Positions 29,381 to 38,967 of a stretch of 64,000 bases of DNA are shown here, one piece after another (the stretch's first letter is position 1; each line of letters begins with the position of its first letter). This stretch comes from a virus. The stretch spans positions 37,665 to 101,664 of IMG/VR virus record IMGVR_UViG_3300032323_001417, one strand, 5' to 3'. The translations under genes and the position numbers were made by a program. The notes beneath the pieces were generated by a model. The model did no database searches and was not told the origin of the DNA. It saw only the letters and a list, made by a program, of their open reading frames with translations.

Positions 29381-30594
29381 TGTCTGATTTAGAAGCAAAA
29401 GTACTATCTGCAGTTTTAAATGATAAACAGATTCATGTGCTTTTTCAAGCAAATCCAGACACCCTATTTAGAACACATAAAGATGTTTGGGATTTTGTAA
29501 AAAATTATTATGAGCAAAATTCTACCGTTCCAACACAGTCCTTATTGGTAGAAAAGTTTAGAGACTTTAAACCAGTAGGAGAAATTGGTACAACAAAGCA
29601 TCATCTAGAAGAGTTAAGAACTCAATTTCTTGAAGACCATTTAAAAAATGCACTAATGACTAGTGCAAAGCAATTAAACGATCATCAACCAATTGAAGCT
29701 CTTAATTCAATAATTTCAAAAACATCAGATCTTAAAAGAATTAGTTCTGATGTAAGAGATATTGATGCAACAGATGTAGAGGATGCTTCTGCACATTTTA
29801 TACACATTAAGGAGTTAAGTGAAAAAGGTATACACGGCGTTAGAACGAACTTGGCAGGTTTTGATAACTATCTACCTGGTGGCATTGCTCCTGGTCAATT
29901 TGGTATTCTTCTTGCTTACCCTGCCATTGGTAAGTCTTGGCTCGCTATTTTTATGGCTGTACAAGCGTGGAAAGCTGGCAAGAAACCGCTAATAGTTTCT
30001 CTTGAAATGACAGAGAAAGAAGTTAGAAATCGTGTCTACACAATCATGGCTGAAGGATATTTCTCACATAGAAAATTAAGTGCAGGTATGATTGATATTG
30101 AAGGCTTTGAAAATTGGGCTAAGCAAAATTTAAAAGATAGACCACCATTCTATATCATTTCTAATGATGGTCTTGCAGATGTATCTCCTTCTGTTATTAG
30201 AGGAAAGATAGATCAGTATTCCCCAGATGTTGTATTTGTTGACTACATTCAGTTAATGAACTCAAATCAAGGAAATGATAATGAAGTTGTAAAGATTAAA
30301 AATATTTCTAGAGAATTAAAAGTCCTTGCAATTTCTTCTCAAGTTCCGATTGTTGCAATTGCTTCTGCTACCCCTGATGATGCTACAGACATGAACAGCG
30401 TACCCTCACTTGGTCAGGTAGCTTGGTCAAAGCAACTAGCATATGATGCTGACTGGGTTTTGGCTTTAGGTCGTGCTACTGGAAGTACAATTCTTGAATG
30501 TATATTTAGAAAAAATCGTCACGGATTTTGTGGAGAATTTATGGTAGATATTGACTTTGACTCAGGTCGCTTTATTTATAAGGATTTTGAATAA
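29380..30594 (+). CDS. dnaB: Replicative DNA helicase, DnaB family
   Basis: 404 residues, about 50 shorter than bacterial DnaB. An N-terminal helical domain (to ~140) is followed by a RecA-fold ATPase: Walker A AYPAIGKS (179-186), SLEMTEKEVRNR (~208), Walker B DVVFVDYIQLM (~285-295), QVAWSKQLAYDADWVLAL, and the C-terminal FRKNRHGFCGEF. It unwinds the phage fork and should pair with the primase and polymerase encoded downstream. Confidence 0.92.
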   Translation: MSDLEAKVLSAVLNDKQIHVLFQANPDTLFRTHKDVWDFVKNYYEQNSTVPTQSLLVEKFRDFKPVGEIGTTKHHLEELRTQFLEDHLKNALMTSAKQLNDHQPIEALNSIISKTSDLKRISSDVRDIDATDVEDASAHFIHIKELSEKGIHGVRTNLAGFDNYLPGGIAPGQFGILLAYPAIGKSWLAIFMAVQAWKAGKKPLIVSLEMTEKEVRNRVYTIMAEGYFSHRKLSAGMIDIEGFENWAKQNLKDRPPFYIISNDGLADVSPSVIRGKIDQYSPDVVFVDYIQLMNSNQGNDNEVVKIKNISRELKVLAISSQVPIVAIASATPDDATDMNSVPSLGQVAWSKQLAYDADWVLALGRATGSTILECIFRKNRHGFCGEFMVDIDFDSGRFIYKDFE

Positions 30595-30610
30595 AACTGG
30601 TTAATTCCAT

Positions 30611-30619
30611 TGATATAAT
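30611..30619 (+). promoter_or_regulatory. Extended -10, leaderless start
   Basis: TGA-TATAAT (TATAAT at 30614-30619) with 7 nt to the ATG at 30627; transcription would begin at or beside the start codon. Confidence 0.5.
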
Positions 30620-30626
30620 TGATGGT

Positions 30627-30938
30627 ATGTACGCTCACAAGTCAATAAAAAGATTTAGCCTAGATGGTGAAATTTATGATGATTCCCACATCATAAGACT
30701 TAAAGAACAGTACTACAGCATGATTGTCGCTGGAATGAGATCTGATGGGTATGTTCCAAGATATGATATTGACACAGACTTTACAATTAGTTATAATGGT
30801 AAGACATTTAATTTTGAAATATCAATATACGGCGTATATGTAGGAAAGAGAACAGCAGAGTGTATATCAGGGATAGACAAAAACAAGCCAGTAATGGCTA
30901 CTTCTACTCAGAAGATCAAGTCAGAAGAAGTCTGCTAA
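30627..30938 (+). CDS. Hypothetical protein between helicase and primase
   Basis: 103 residues. Mixed alpha/beta, starts at an ATG 7 nt after TATAAT (leaderless). Its C-terminal ~26 codons overlap the primase in another frame, an unusually long overlap (79 nt); the primase frame has no later start codon, so either the overlap is real or primase uses a non-canonical start. No recognised domain. Confidence 0.6.
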   Translation: MYAHKSIKRFSLDGEIYDDSHIIRLKEQYYSMIVAGMRSDGYVPRYDIDTDFTISYNGKTFNFEISIYGVYVGKRTAECISGIDKNKPVMATSTQKIKSEEVC

Positions 30939-31813
30939 CTGCAGGTATTGATGTAGTATATGAAGTAGAATCTGACTTTATAATCTTTTGTCCATATCAT
31001 AATAATTATAGATCACCTGCTGCAGAAATTTCAAAAGAAAGCGGATTATTCTATTGCTTTGGATGTCAAGAATCTCATTCTCTTATTGAAGTAATAATGC
31101 ATGTAACTAAAAGATCATATTTTGAATCTGCAAGGATGATTGATTCTAAGTCAGAGAATGTTAATTTTGTTGAAAGTATTGAGGCAAAGCTTAATAAGAA
31201 ACCAGACTTTGTTGAATTTGATAATGAATTAATTAAAAGATTAAACGCTTCTGCACTCAATTCGCAAAGAGCTGCAGCCTACTACCTTGGAAGAGGAATT
31301 ACAAAAGATAGTGTTGAGAGGTATCTGCTTGGATACTCTGAGTCTCAAGACATGGTTACAATACCAGTACATTCGCCAGATGGAATGTGTTTAGGATTTG
31401 TTGGCAGGTCTGTAGAGGGCAAAGAGTTTAAGAATACTCCAGGACTTCCAAAAGCAAAGACAATGTTTAATTTATTTAGAGCAAAAAGATTTGATAAGGT
31501 ATTTGTTGTAGAGTCATCATTTGATGCAATACGTTTAGAGCAGGTAGGAGCACATGCTGTAGCAACTCTAGGTGCTTCTGTTTCAGGAAAACAAAGAGAA
31601 CTATTAAAACAATATTTTAATAATGTAATTATTTTAGGAGATAACGATGATGCTGGAAGAGAGATGGCTAAAAAGTTATCAAACATTCTTGGGTCAAGTG
31701 CAATAAACGCAAGTCTACCAGAATCAGTAAAAGATGTATCAGAATTATCAGATGAAGAGTTAAAAAAGTTTGTGTCACAATTTGACGATCTTGTGGCTAA
31801 TGTGTTACAATAG
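30860..31813 (+). CDS. DNA primase, DnaG type
   Basis: 317 residues, shorter than DnaG because the C-terminal helicase-interaction domain is absent. An N-terminal zinc finger CPYH...CFGC (~residues 35-59) and a Toprim fold: ESSFDAIRLEQ (~217) and DNDDAG (~258-263) carry the metal-binding acids. It synthesises RNA primers at the fork. The GTG at 30860 is the only convenient start in this frame and lies inside the previous gene. Confidence 0.88.
   Translation: MYIRDRQKQASNGYFYSEDQVRRSLLTAGIDVVYEVESDFIIFCPYHNNYRSPAAEISKESGLFYCFGCQESHSLIEVIMHVTKRSYFESARMIDSKSENVNFVESIEAKLNKKPDFVEFDNELIKRLNASALNSQRAAAYYLGRGITKDSVERYLLGYSESQDMVTIPVHSPDGMCLGFVGRSVEGKEFKNTPGLPKAKTMFNLFRAKRFDKVFVVESSFDAIRLEQVGAHAVATLGASVSGKQRELLKQYFNNVIILGDNDDAGREMAKKLSNILGSSAINASLPESVKDVSELSDEELKKFVSQFDDLVANVLQ
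31782..31811 (+). promoter_or_regulatory. Promoter for 31854 operon
   Basis: TTGACG (31782-31787), 18 nt, TACAAT (31806-31811) with upstream TG (extended -10). It lies across the primase stop; a 42-nt leader with AGGAG leads to the ATG at 31854. Confidence 0.55.
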
Positions 31814-31853
31814 AACAACTGTCCATGTATAGGGCAAAATATTAGGAGAAAAA

Positions 31854-32504
31854 ATGGCAATTGTAAAAGGGCTAAAAAATATCGAAGCAATGCTAGATAA
31901 GCCAAAATTTGAAAATAATGGTCCACGAGTAACGTGGCTTAAACTAGAAGATAATCAGAGTGTATCCGTTCGTTTTGTAAATGAACTTGATGGAGATTCA
32001 CCAAGCTATGACGAAAAGAATGGTCTTGCCATTGTCGTTTCTGAGCACACAAATCCAAAAGATTATAAGCGTAAGGCAGCTTGTTCTGCTGAAAGCGAAG
32101 GTCGTTGCTTTGGTTGTGAAATGCACAGAAAAGATATGAAGGCTGGCTGGAGATCTCGTCTACGTTTCTACATCAATGTTTTAGTTGATGATGGTGTAAA
32201 TGATCCATATATTGCTGTATGGAGCATGGGTGTTGCAAAGTCTGCAACCTTTGATACAATTCGTGAGTATGTTCAAGATTCGCAAAGTCTTTCAGGTATG
32301 ACATGGAAGCTAAAGCGAAATGGTAAGGGAACTGAGACAACCTATATTCTAATTCCAATTAAGCAAGATGAGGAAAAGTTTGATTGGTCTAAGTACGAGA
32401 TCCCAGACCTTGAAGTAGTCGTAAAGGAAGTTCCTTACGCTGAGCAAGAGTCTTTCTATCTTGGCTTTGACAATCCATCTGTATCTACTTCTGTAGATTG
32501 GTAA
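31854..32504 (+). CDS. Putative ssDNA-binding protein with zinc site
   Basis: 216 residues. Strong SD and an independent promoter, with codon choice suggesting high expression. An OB-fold-like beta pattern (SVSVRFVNELD...) holds a Cys/His cluster (C...C-FGC-EMH near residues 76-88), reminiscent of the Zn-containing single-strand-binding proteins of T4 gp32 type. The terminal segment is acidic/Ser-rich. Placed between primase and polymerase. The family is inferred from fold-like pattern and context; a second, canonical SSB lies at 48133. Confidence 0.55.
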   Translation: MAIVKGLKNIEAMLDKPKFENNGPRVTWLKLEDNQSVSVRFVNELDGDSPSYDEKNGLAIVVSEHTNPKDYKRKAACSAESEGRCFGCEMHRKDMKAGWRSRLRFYINVLVDDGVNDPYIAVWSMGVAKSATFDTIREYVQDSQSLSGMTWKLKRNGKGTETTYILIPIKQDEEKFDWSKYEIPDLEVVVKEVPYAEQESFYLGFDNPSVSTSVDW

Positions 32505-32508
32505 TTGT

Positions 32509-32533
32509 GGTGGGGGAGAAGTACTCCCCCACC
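32509..32533 (+). terminator. Strong stem-loop before polymerase gene
   Basis: GGTGGGGGAG (32509-32518) pairs perfectly with CTCCCCCACC (32524-32533), loop AAGTA. No T-run follows, so it may act as an mRNA 3' stabiliser or partial terminator; the ATG of polymerase follows 22 nt later. Confidence 0.7.
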
Positions 32534-32554
32534 CTATACAACTGAAAGGTTAAA

Positions 32555-35500
32555 ATGACTTACGTTCCACTACACGTTCATACCCACTACTCCTTAATGG
32601 ATGGGGTTGCAACTCCAGAAGAGTATGCAAAACGTGCTTCTGAAATTGGGCTATCAGCAATTGCGATAACTGACCATGGCGTTCTGTCTGGTCACAGACC
32701 TATGTACAGGGCTGCAAAAGCAAATGGCATTAAACCAATTTTGGGTATTGAAGGATATATAACTGCAGATAGATTTGATAATAGAGACAAGTCTGAAAGA
32801 ACAGAACCCCTTGATATGGTTTATAATCATATTGTTCTTCTTGCAAAAAATGACAAGGGCTTAGAAAATTTAAATAAACTTAATGAACTTGCTTGGACTG
32901 AAGGATATTACAGAAAGCCAAGAATTGACTTTGAAATATTATCAAAGTATAGAGACGGTGTAATAGTTTTATCAGCATGTATGAGTGGACTTCTTGCAAA
33001 AGCAATTGAGCATAAAGAATATGCTGCTGCAAAAAAACATATGACTTGGTTTAAAGAAAATTTTGGAGATGATTTTTATGTAGAAGTCATGCCACACAAT
33101 CCTGCTGAATTAAATAAAGAACTTTTGGAAATGGCAGATACATATAATGTTAAGCCAGTAGTAACTCCTGACTGTCACCACTCTGACAAGAGTCAAAAGG
33201 TAATTCAGGAAATGATGCTGCTTTTAAATACTCATGCAAAGCTTAATAAGGAATCTACTTTTGACAAGGCTTCAAAGATTGAAGACCCTATGAAAAGACT
33301 TGATTATTTGTATGGCGAAGATAGAATGATGTCTTTTAGAAGTTTTGACATTCACTTGCTTTCCTATGAAGAAATTAAATCAGCAATGCAACAGCAAGGT
33401 ATTAAGCGTGAAGACATTTATGAAAATACTGTTGAAATTTCAAACAAGGTAGAAGAGTATACTATTAAAAGTAATCTAGACCTTCTTCCAATAAAGGTAG
33501 AAAATCCTAATGAAGAACTTCTTGCACTTGCTTCTAGGGGTCTAGTTCTAAAAGGTCTTTCTGAAAATAAAGAATACCTAGATAGATTAAATCTAGAACT
33601 TGAAGTTATTAAAAGCAAAAACTTCTCACCCTATTTTTTGGTTGTTCATAATATGCTTAATTGGGCAAAAGATCAGGGCATCATGGTTGGTCCAGGTCGT
33701 GGTTCAGCAGCAGGTTCTTTAGTTTGTTATGCATTAGGAATTACAGAAATTGATCCAATTGAATATGGTCTTTTGTTTTTCCGTTTTATTAATCCAGACA
33801 GAGATGATTTCCCTGATATTGATTCTGATATTGCAGATGATAGAAGAGATGAAGTTAAGGCATACCTTGAACGTGAGTACAAGAATGTTGCATCTATTGC
33901 TACATTCCTTGCATTTAAAGATAAGGGCGTTGTAAGAGATGTTGCCAGAGCATTTAATATTCCTCTTAATGATGTTAACAAAGTTCTTAAAGGCGTAGAT
34001 AGCTGGGATGATTTTACAAGATCAGCTAATGCTCAATGGTTTAGAATGAAGTATCCTGAAATTGTTAAATATGGAGAGCAACTTCGTGGAAGAATCCGTG
34101 GAACTGGTATTCATGCTGCAGGTGTGGTTACTGCAAAAGATTCAATCTTTAAATATGCACCACTTGAAACACGAATTGCACCAGGAAGCAAGGAAAGAAT
34201 TCCAGTAGTTGCAGTAGACATGGAAGAGGCTGCAGAGATTGGTCTAATCAAACTTGACGTACTTGGTCTAAAGACTCTTACTGTAATTGATCAGACTATT
34301 AAAACAATTAAAGAACGCCACGGAACAGAAATCAACCTTAAGCAGATACCTCTAAACGACAAGAAAGTCTTTGAGATGCTTTCTGAGGGGCGTACAAAGG
34401 GTGTTTTTCAGTGTGAAGCAACTCCGTACACAAACCTTTTAGTTAAAATGAGAGTAAGCAACTTTGATGAGCTTGTTGCATCTAACGCTCTTGTTCGTCC
34501 AGGTGCTATGAATACAATTGGAAAGTCATATATTGCTCGTAAACACGGTAGAGAAATGGTTGAATATATTCACCCATCTATGAACGACTATCTAAAAGAT
34601 ACCTATGGTTGTGTATTGTATCAGGAGCAAGTTATGCAAGCTTGTGTAGTTCTTGGTGGAATGACTATGGTTGAGGCTGATAAGGTTCGTAAGATTATTG
34701 GTAAGAAAAAAGATGCTAAAGAATTTGACATCTTTAAAGATAAGTTTGTTAACAATGCAGAAAAACATATTGGCATTAGAGCAAAAGATCTTTGGCATGA
34801 CTTTGAAGCACACGCAGGTTATTCGTTTAACAAGTCTCACGCTGTTGCATACTCAACACTTTCATATTGGACTGCTTGGTTAAAGTATCATTATCCAATT
34901 GAGTTTATGTTTTCTCTTTTAAAGAGTGAAAAAGATAGCGATACTCGTACAGAGTATTTAATTGAATCAAAGCGTATGGGGCTGTCTTTAAAACTTCCAC
35001 ACATCAATGAGTCTGATGCAGACTTTAAAATTGAGGGTAAAGGGATTAGATTTGGTCTTGCTGCAATTAAGTGGCTATCAGAAGGAGTTGCTAATAAGAT
35101 TATTGCTGGTAGACCTTTTGATTCTAAAGAGCAGTTTAAAAACTTTGCAATTAAAAAGGGCAGTGGAATTAATTCAAGAGCAGTAGAAGCGTTAGATCTT
35201 ATTGGTGCTTTGACATTTGAAGATAATCCCAGAGATGAAGTAAAGGTTAGAGAAAATCTTTATGAATATCTAAATCTTCCAGAATTAAATACAAGTGTTC
35301 CTCAACATTACTATGCATACATAGATCTTGTAGAAGACTTTGATGAACAGGGAGTGTTTGTCCTACTTGGCATTGCAAAAAATATTAAGCGTGGAAAAGG
35401 CTGGTCAAGAGTAGAAATTATGGACTCAACTGGCGTTATTGGAATCTTTGATGATGAAGAGACTAAGATTGAACCAGGAAGAACTTATTTAATTCTTGCA

Positions 35501-35824
35501 GGTGCAAATAGAATTTCTGAGGCTATTCCAATTGATGAATTAAAAGAGCATAAAGAAAATCCACTTATAAAGTTTTTAAATTATAAGCAGATACCATTTG
35601 CAAATGATGAACACTTTGTGCTATCATTTACTCCTAGAGTTACTAAAGCTGGAAAGAGAATGGCTAATATGATTGTTGCCAATAGTTCAAGAGAAATGAC
35701 TGCTGCAATGGTGTTCCCAACAATGTTCTCTACTGGATACATGAAGTGCCAGCCTGGAAAAGTAGCAAAGATTAATTTTGGTGAAACAAAAGAAGGAACT
35801 ATTACATTGAAGGAAGTATTATAA
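32555..35824 (+). CDS. dnaE: DNA polymerase III alpha subunit (replicative polymerase)
   Basis: 1089 residues, slightly shorter than bacterial DnaE (~1160). An N-terminal PHP domain has HVHTHYS (H7, H9, H11) and TDHG (~39-42), giving possible proofreading or pyrophosphatase function. The catalytic palm has PDIDSD (~420-425) and the further Asp in IKLDVLGL (~565). Motifs GPGRGSAAGS and GVFQCEA are present. C-terminal regions include a helix-hairpin-helix/OB stretch. It should form the phage replisome with DnaB and primase; no clamp or clamp-loader was seen here. Confidence 0.95.
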   Translation: MTYVPLHVHTHYSLMDGVATPEEYAKRASEIGLSAIAITDHGVLSGHRPMYRAAKANGIKPILGIEGYITADRFDNRDKSERTEPLDMVYNHIVLLAKNDKGLENLNKLNELAWTEGYYRKPRIDFEILSKYRDGVIVLSACMSGLLAKAIEHKEYAAAKKHMTWFKENFGDDFYVEVMPHNPAELNKELLEMADTYNVKPVVTPDCHHSDKSQKVIQEMMLLLNTHAKLNKESTFDKASKIEDPMKRLDYLYGEDRMMSFRSFDIHLLSYEEIKSAMQQQGIKREDIYENTVEISNKVEEYTIKSNLDLLPIKVENPNEELLALASRGLVLKGLSENKEYLDRLNLELEVIKSKNFSPYFLVVHNMLNWAKDQGIMVGPGRGSAAGSLVCYALGITEIDPIEYGLLFFRFINPDRDDFPDIDSDIADDRRDEVKAYLEREYKNVASIATFLAFKDKGVVRDVARAFNIPLNDVNKVLKGVDSWDDFTRSANAQWFRMKYPEIVKYGEQLRGRIRGTGIHAAGVVTAKDSIFKYAPLETRIAPGSKERIPVVAVDMEEAAEIGLIKLDVLGLKTLTVIDQTIKTIKERHGTEINLKQIPLNDKKVFEMLSEGRTKGVFQCEATPYTNLLVKMRVSNFDELVASNALVRPGAMNTIGKSYIARKHGREMVEYIHPSMNDYLKDTYGCVLYQEQVMQACVVLGGMTMVEADKVRKIIGKKKDAKEFDIFKDKFVNNAEKHIGIRAKDLWHDFEAHAGYSFNKSHAVAYSTLSYWTAWLKYHYPIEFMFSLLKSEKDSDTRTEYLIESKRMGLSLKLPHINESDADFKIEGKGIRFGLAAIKWLSEGVANKIIAGRPFDSKEQFKNFAIKKGSGINSRAVEALDLIGALTFEDNPRDEVKVRENLYEYLNLPELNTSVPQHYYAYIDLVEDFDEQGVFVLLGIAKNIKRGKGWSRVEIMDSTGVIGIFDDEETKIEPGRTYLILAGANRISEAIPIDELKEHKENPLIKFLNYKQIPFANDEHFVLSFTPRVTKAGKRMANMIVANSSREMTAAMVFPTMFSTGYMKCQPGKVAKINFGETKEGTITLKEVL

Positions 35825-36151
35825 ATGGCTATTATTATTGATGAATTTGCAGCAGTATTACATGCAAATGCAAGAGACAAAGGATTCTGGGATGACAATA
35901 ACGGAACGATCTTTTATCTAAAGCAACTTGCAATGGTGCACTCAGAGGTCTCTGAGGTGCTTGAAGCAATACGCAAGGAGAAGGGCGATGATCAAGTAGT
36001 AGAAGAACTAGCTGACGTTATTATTAGAGTCTTAGATTTGTATGCTGGTTTAGTTAGAGATGGATATACATCACTATCTCTTGAAGAGTCTTTAAAAAAT
36101 AAGGCTAAGATAAATACAGAACGTCCAAAAATGCACGGGGTACTAGCATGA
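35825..36151 (+). CDS. MazG-like nucleotide pyrophosphohydrolase
   Basis: 108 residues, all-helical, with MVHSEVSEVLEAIRKEK and VVEELADVIIRVLDLYAG, the EExxE/ExxD metal-binding pattern of the MazG/dUTPase-like superfamily. Hydrolyses (d)NTPs to monophosphates and pyrophosphate; phage members are thought to reset nucleotide or alarmone pools. Starts next to the polymerase stop and overlaps recA by ATGA. Confidence 0.8.
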   Translation: MAIIIDEFAAVLHANARDKGFWDDNNGTIFYLKQLAMVHSEVSEVLEAIRKEKGDDQVVEELADVIIRVLDLYAGLVRDGYTSLSLEESLKNKAKINTERPKMHGVLA

Positions 36152-37161
36152 GTAAAATAGATCTTGATGATTTCTTATCCCAGCTAGACCCTAAGTTGCG
36201 TAAAAAGATAACAAGTGGAAACACCATTGAAATAACTAAGCAGAAGACACCAAGCATTAGCCTAAACAATGCATTAAAGGGTGGCTTTGGATATGGTCGT
36301 CAAGTTCTTATTTGGGGAAACAAGTCTGCAGGAAAGTCTTCATTCTGTTTACAGATGATTGCTGATGCACAAAAGGATGGCAAGATTTGTGCCTGGATTG
36401 ATGCAGAAGCATCCTTTGATCCAGAGTGGGCAAGAAAACTTGGGGTAGATGTTGATCAGCTAATTTATTCAAATGCTAGAAGTATGAATGAGATGGTAGA
36501 TGTTGGAGTCCAGCTTATGAAAGCTGGAGTAGACGTTCTAATTGTTGATTCTATCTCTGCACTTCTTCCTGCTATTTATTTTGAAAAGGATTCAGAAGAG
36601 TTAAAGCAGTTAGAGAATACTAAACAGATTGGTGCAGAGGCAAGAGATATGACCAACGCAGTAAAGATGCTTAACTATGCAAACAATAATGACAAGCCAA
36701 CCTTGCTTGTTTTAATTTCTCAACAAAGAAATAATATTGGTGCAATGTTTGCCTCGCATCAACCAACTGGTGGACACGCTGTTAAGTTCTTTAGTAGCAC
36801 GATTGTAAAACTGTGGTCAAGTGAGTCTGACAATCAGGCAATCAAGGGAAAGATAGTTTCAGGAGATAAAGTTATTGAGTCTAAAATTGGTCGTGTAGTT
36901 AACTGGCACGTTGATTTTAATAAGACTGGTCCAGCATTTGTCGCAGGTTCTTACGACTTCTATTTTGATGGAGATGGCTCTATGGGTGTAGACAAGATTG
37001 CAGATCTAGTTGATACCGCAGAGCTTGTTGGTGCTATTCAAAAGGGTGGAGCCTGGTACACTATCGGAGAAGAACGATTGCAGGGTAGAGCAAAAGTCAT
37101 TGAGTGGCTAAAAGAAGACCCTAAAAGAGTTTTAGATTTAGAAGCAAAACTAGATGTATAA
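36148..37161 (+). CDS. recA: RecA recombinase
   Basis: 337 residues, ATG overlapping the preceding TGA. Walker A GNKSAGKS (57-64), Walker B VDVLIVDSIS (~128-137), and the loop with QQRNNIGAMF (~190). The N-terminal helical segment (SQLDPKLRKKITSG) is short and the C-terminal domain is reduced. Mediates strand exchange and repair or end-joining of replicating phage DNA. Confidence 0.9.
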   Translation: MSKIDLDDFLSQLDPKLRKKITSGNTIEITKQKTPSISLNNALKGGFGYGRQVLIWGNKSAGKSSFCLQMIADAQKDGKICAWIDAEASFDPEWARKLGVDVDQLIYSNARSMNEMVDVGVQLMKAGVDVLIVDSISALLPAIYFEKDSEELKQLENTKQIGAEARDMTNAVKMLNYANNNDKPTLLVLISQQRNNIGAMFASHQPTGGHAVKFFSSTIVKLWSSESDNQAIKGKIVSGDKVIESKIGRVVNWHVDFNKTGPAFVAGSYDFYFDGDGSMGVDKIADLVDTAELVGAIQKGGAWYTIGEERLQGRAKVIEWLKEDPKRVLDLEAKLDV

Positions 37162-37309
37162 AAATTTTTCTGAGTATAGAGGAAAGTTCTCTTGTCACTC
37201 ATGCAAACAATTAGTGTTAATTGCAAGATTTTATAGAGAAGATATGAAGCTAACTTGGCTTTGTTCAAATAGACATATGTCTGAAGTTATTTTAACAAGG
37301 GGGGCATAG
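37154..37309 (+). CDS. Small zinc-ribbon protein
   Basis: 51 residues. ATG at 37154 lies inside the recA end (8-nt overlap), and the stop TAG shares a base with the following GTG, so the gene fits the coupled operon. Contains CHSC near residue 15 and LCSNRH near 40 (a CxxC...CxxxH zinc-binding set). Likely a small nucleic-acid-associated protein. Confidence 0.65.
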   Translation: MYKNFSEYRGKFSCHSCKQLVLIARFYREDMKLTWLCSNRHMSEVILTRGA

Positions 37310-37608
37310 TGAGCGAACGTGCAGAACTTAAAAGAGCAGGTCTAAAGGCTCATAAAAATTCTGGCAGAGGTGCAGTAAAAGCTGATGGTAGTGATGATGA
37401 ATTTGTTGTTGATGTAAAAGAATACAGTAAATCATTTTCTATTAGCCAAGATAACTGGGCAAAAATTGTTACAGATACCTTAAAGGTTGATAGATCTAAG
37501 AACCCAGCACTAATGCTTGTTATTGGCGAAGGAAATAGAAAAGTTAGGCTTGCTGTTATTGAATGGGAAGTCTTTGAAGAATTGAGGAATAATGGAAACA
37601 ACGATTGA
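37309..37608 (+). CDS. Putative PD-(D/E)XK-type nuclease/resolvase
   Basis: 99 residues, GTG start. The sequence RAGLKAHKNSGRGAVKADGSDDEFVVDVKEYSKSFSI has a D-x-K core (VDVKEY) after an acidic residue, then a Gln/Asn region and a strand-rich LMLVIG...VRLAVIEW, the order seen in Holliday-junction resolvases of the PD-(D/E)XK fold. Small enough for a resolvase subunit and located in the recombination cluster. Moderately secure. Confidence 0.5.
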   Translation: MSERAELKRAGLKAHKNSGRGAVKADGSDDEFVVDVKEYSKSFSISQDNWAKIVTDTLKVDRSKNPALMLVIGEGNRKVRLAVIEWEVFEELRNNGNND

Positions 37609-37909
37609 ACTACTAAATCAAGTAAATGGCTTTAATGAAATATCTGAGCATATGCAGGATGATGAACTGACTCAGACCTTAGTCCTAGTTGCTAAGCTAA
37701 TTTCTAAACCAGATGTTCCTGCAGCAGTTGGGGTTGAACTAATTGTAAAGCTACAAGCATATTCTGCTAAATTTGCAATGCTTGCTTCCTGGTATACTAA
37801 TGTTAAGAAAGATGAAAGAGCAAAGAAGAATATATACTATTCAGCTAAAGAAGCAACGGATAGACTAGTAGATGCATTAAAATATGCAGTTAGGATTAAC
37901 AATGGCTAA
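37592..37909 (+). CDS. Helical hypothetical protein
   Basis: 105 residues, overlapping its neighbours by 17 and 8 nt. Predicted all-alpha (LNQVNGFNEISEHMQDDELTQTLVLVAKLISK...). No catalytic motif; similar small helical proteins accompany nuclease genes in phages. Function unknown. Confidence 0.65.
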   Translation: METTIELLNQVNGFNEISEHMQDDELTQTLVLVAKLISKPDVPAAVGVELIVKLQAYSAKFAMLASWYTNVKKDERAKKNIYYSAKEATDRLVDALKYAVRINNG

Positions 37910-38681
37910 AAGCCTTATTAATAAGTTGGTTGAAAAACCAAAAAAGAGTGAAGAGAATTTAATTGATAGTCAGGCAATTGTTGACAAGATTAAAGAGGGA
38001 TATGCGTTACAAAGAAAAGCATCCTTTAAGAAAAGAGATAGTTTTACTCCATCAACGCTAACCTATGGTGCAGGTAAGTGTCCTAGATTTTGGTACTTAT
38101 GGTTTGAAGGAAATGATTCAGACGTAAAGACAGACTGGTACTCAGTTGCAAATATGGATAGTGGTACTGATCGTCATGGTCGTATTGAAAAGGCTATGGA
38201 GTCTGCTGGCATTCTTGTAACCAATGAAGAGCGTTTATCTTATGTAGACCCACCAATTTCTGGTAGAACAGATGCAATTATTAAATGGAATGACATGGAT
38301 ATTCTTACTGAAATTAAGACACTTAATGAAGATTCTTTTCATTATCTAAACGTTAAGGGCGAAGCAAGAAAGTACCATGTTGAACAGCTTTTAATTTACA
38401 TGAAGATTCTTAAAAAGAGTTTTGCATTCCTTGTTTATGAGTCAAAGAATAGTCATGAACTTTCTTTGTTCCCTGTTAAACTAACTGATCACTATAAGAA
38501 TTTTATTAATTACTTTTTTGATTGGATGAGAGAAGTAAAGAAAGCGTCCGATGACGGTCTTCTTCCTGAAAATCCTTACCGTTCAAACTCCAAAGTTTGC
38601 AAGGGTTGTGATTTCGAAACAGTATGTCGCACAAAACCAAAGGGTGATATTAAAATAGCACCAAGGAAAGATCTTGAGTAA
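37902..38681 (+). CDS. Cas4/RecB-like PD-(D/E)XK exonuclease with Cys cluster
   Basis: 259 residues from the ATG at 37902, preferred over 37884 because it has an AGGA upstream. An early Cys in GKCPRFWYLW (~residue 55), H/D/E residues in the nuclease core (SGRTDAIIKWNDMDILTEIKTLN: D and ExK) and late Cys in KVCKGCDFETVC (~230-245) match the Fe-S-stapled nuclease pattern of Cas4 and AddB. It probably resects DNA ends for RecA. No CRISPR array or Cas1/2 present. Confidence 0.8.
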   Translation: MAKSLINKLVEKPKKSEENLIDSQAIVDKIKEGYALQRKASFKKRDSFTPSTLTYGAGKCPRFWYLWFEGNDSDVKTDWYSVANMDSGTDRHGRIEKAMESAGILVTNEERLSYVDPPISGRTDAIIKWNDMDILTEIKTLNEDSFHYLNVKGEARKYHVEQLLIYMKILKKSFAFLVYESKNSHELSLFPVKLTDHYKNFINYFFDWMREVKKASDDGLLPENPYRSNSKVCKGCDFETVCRTKPKGDIKIAPRKDLE

Positions 38682-38967
38682 ATTTTGTAAACTATGCGAT
38701 AATCATTTTGAAAGCAATAATAAAAATCAAATATATTGCTCACCTGAGTGCAGGGCAACTGCAACAAAGGAAAAGATTATGCAAAGATACAAGGTTTCAA
38801 AAGTTAAATCTCGTGCTACAAAGTCAAGAAAATGTGCTGGTGGATGCGGTATAGAAATTAGTATTTATAATGATATTGGTTTTTGTAATAGCTGCATGAT
38901 GAGCAAAAAAAAGCTTGATCAAACATTGAAAGATATAAAAGGATACTTTGATTATGAGCAAACCTAG
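38674..38967 (+). CDS. Zinc-finger protein
   Basis: 97 residues with TTG start overlapping the nuclease end. Two Cys clusters: CKLCDNHFESNNKNQIYCSPEC (a paired zinc knuckle as in HNH- or TRASH-type fingers) and CAGGCG...CNSC. The middle is Lys/Arg-rich. A DNA-binding accessory is likely; it precedes the RuvC-like gene. Confidence 0.65.
   Translation: MSKFCKLCDNHFESNNKNQIYCSPECRATATKEKIMQRYKVSKVKSRATKSRKCAGGCGIEISIYNDIGFCNSCMMSKKKLDQTLKDIKGYFDYEQT

Noticed and set aside
37902-38681. Cas4-like gene as part of a CRISPR system
   Set aside because: No repeats, Cas1 or Cas2 in the window; standalone Cas4-like nucleases are common in phages.
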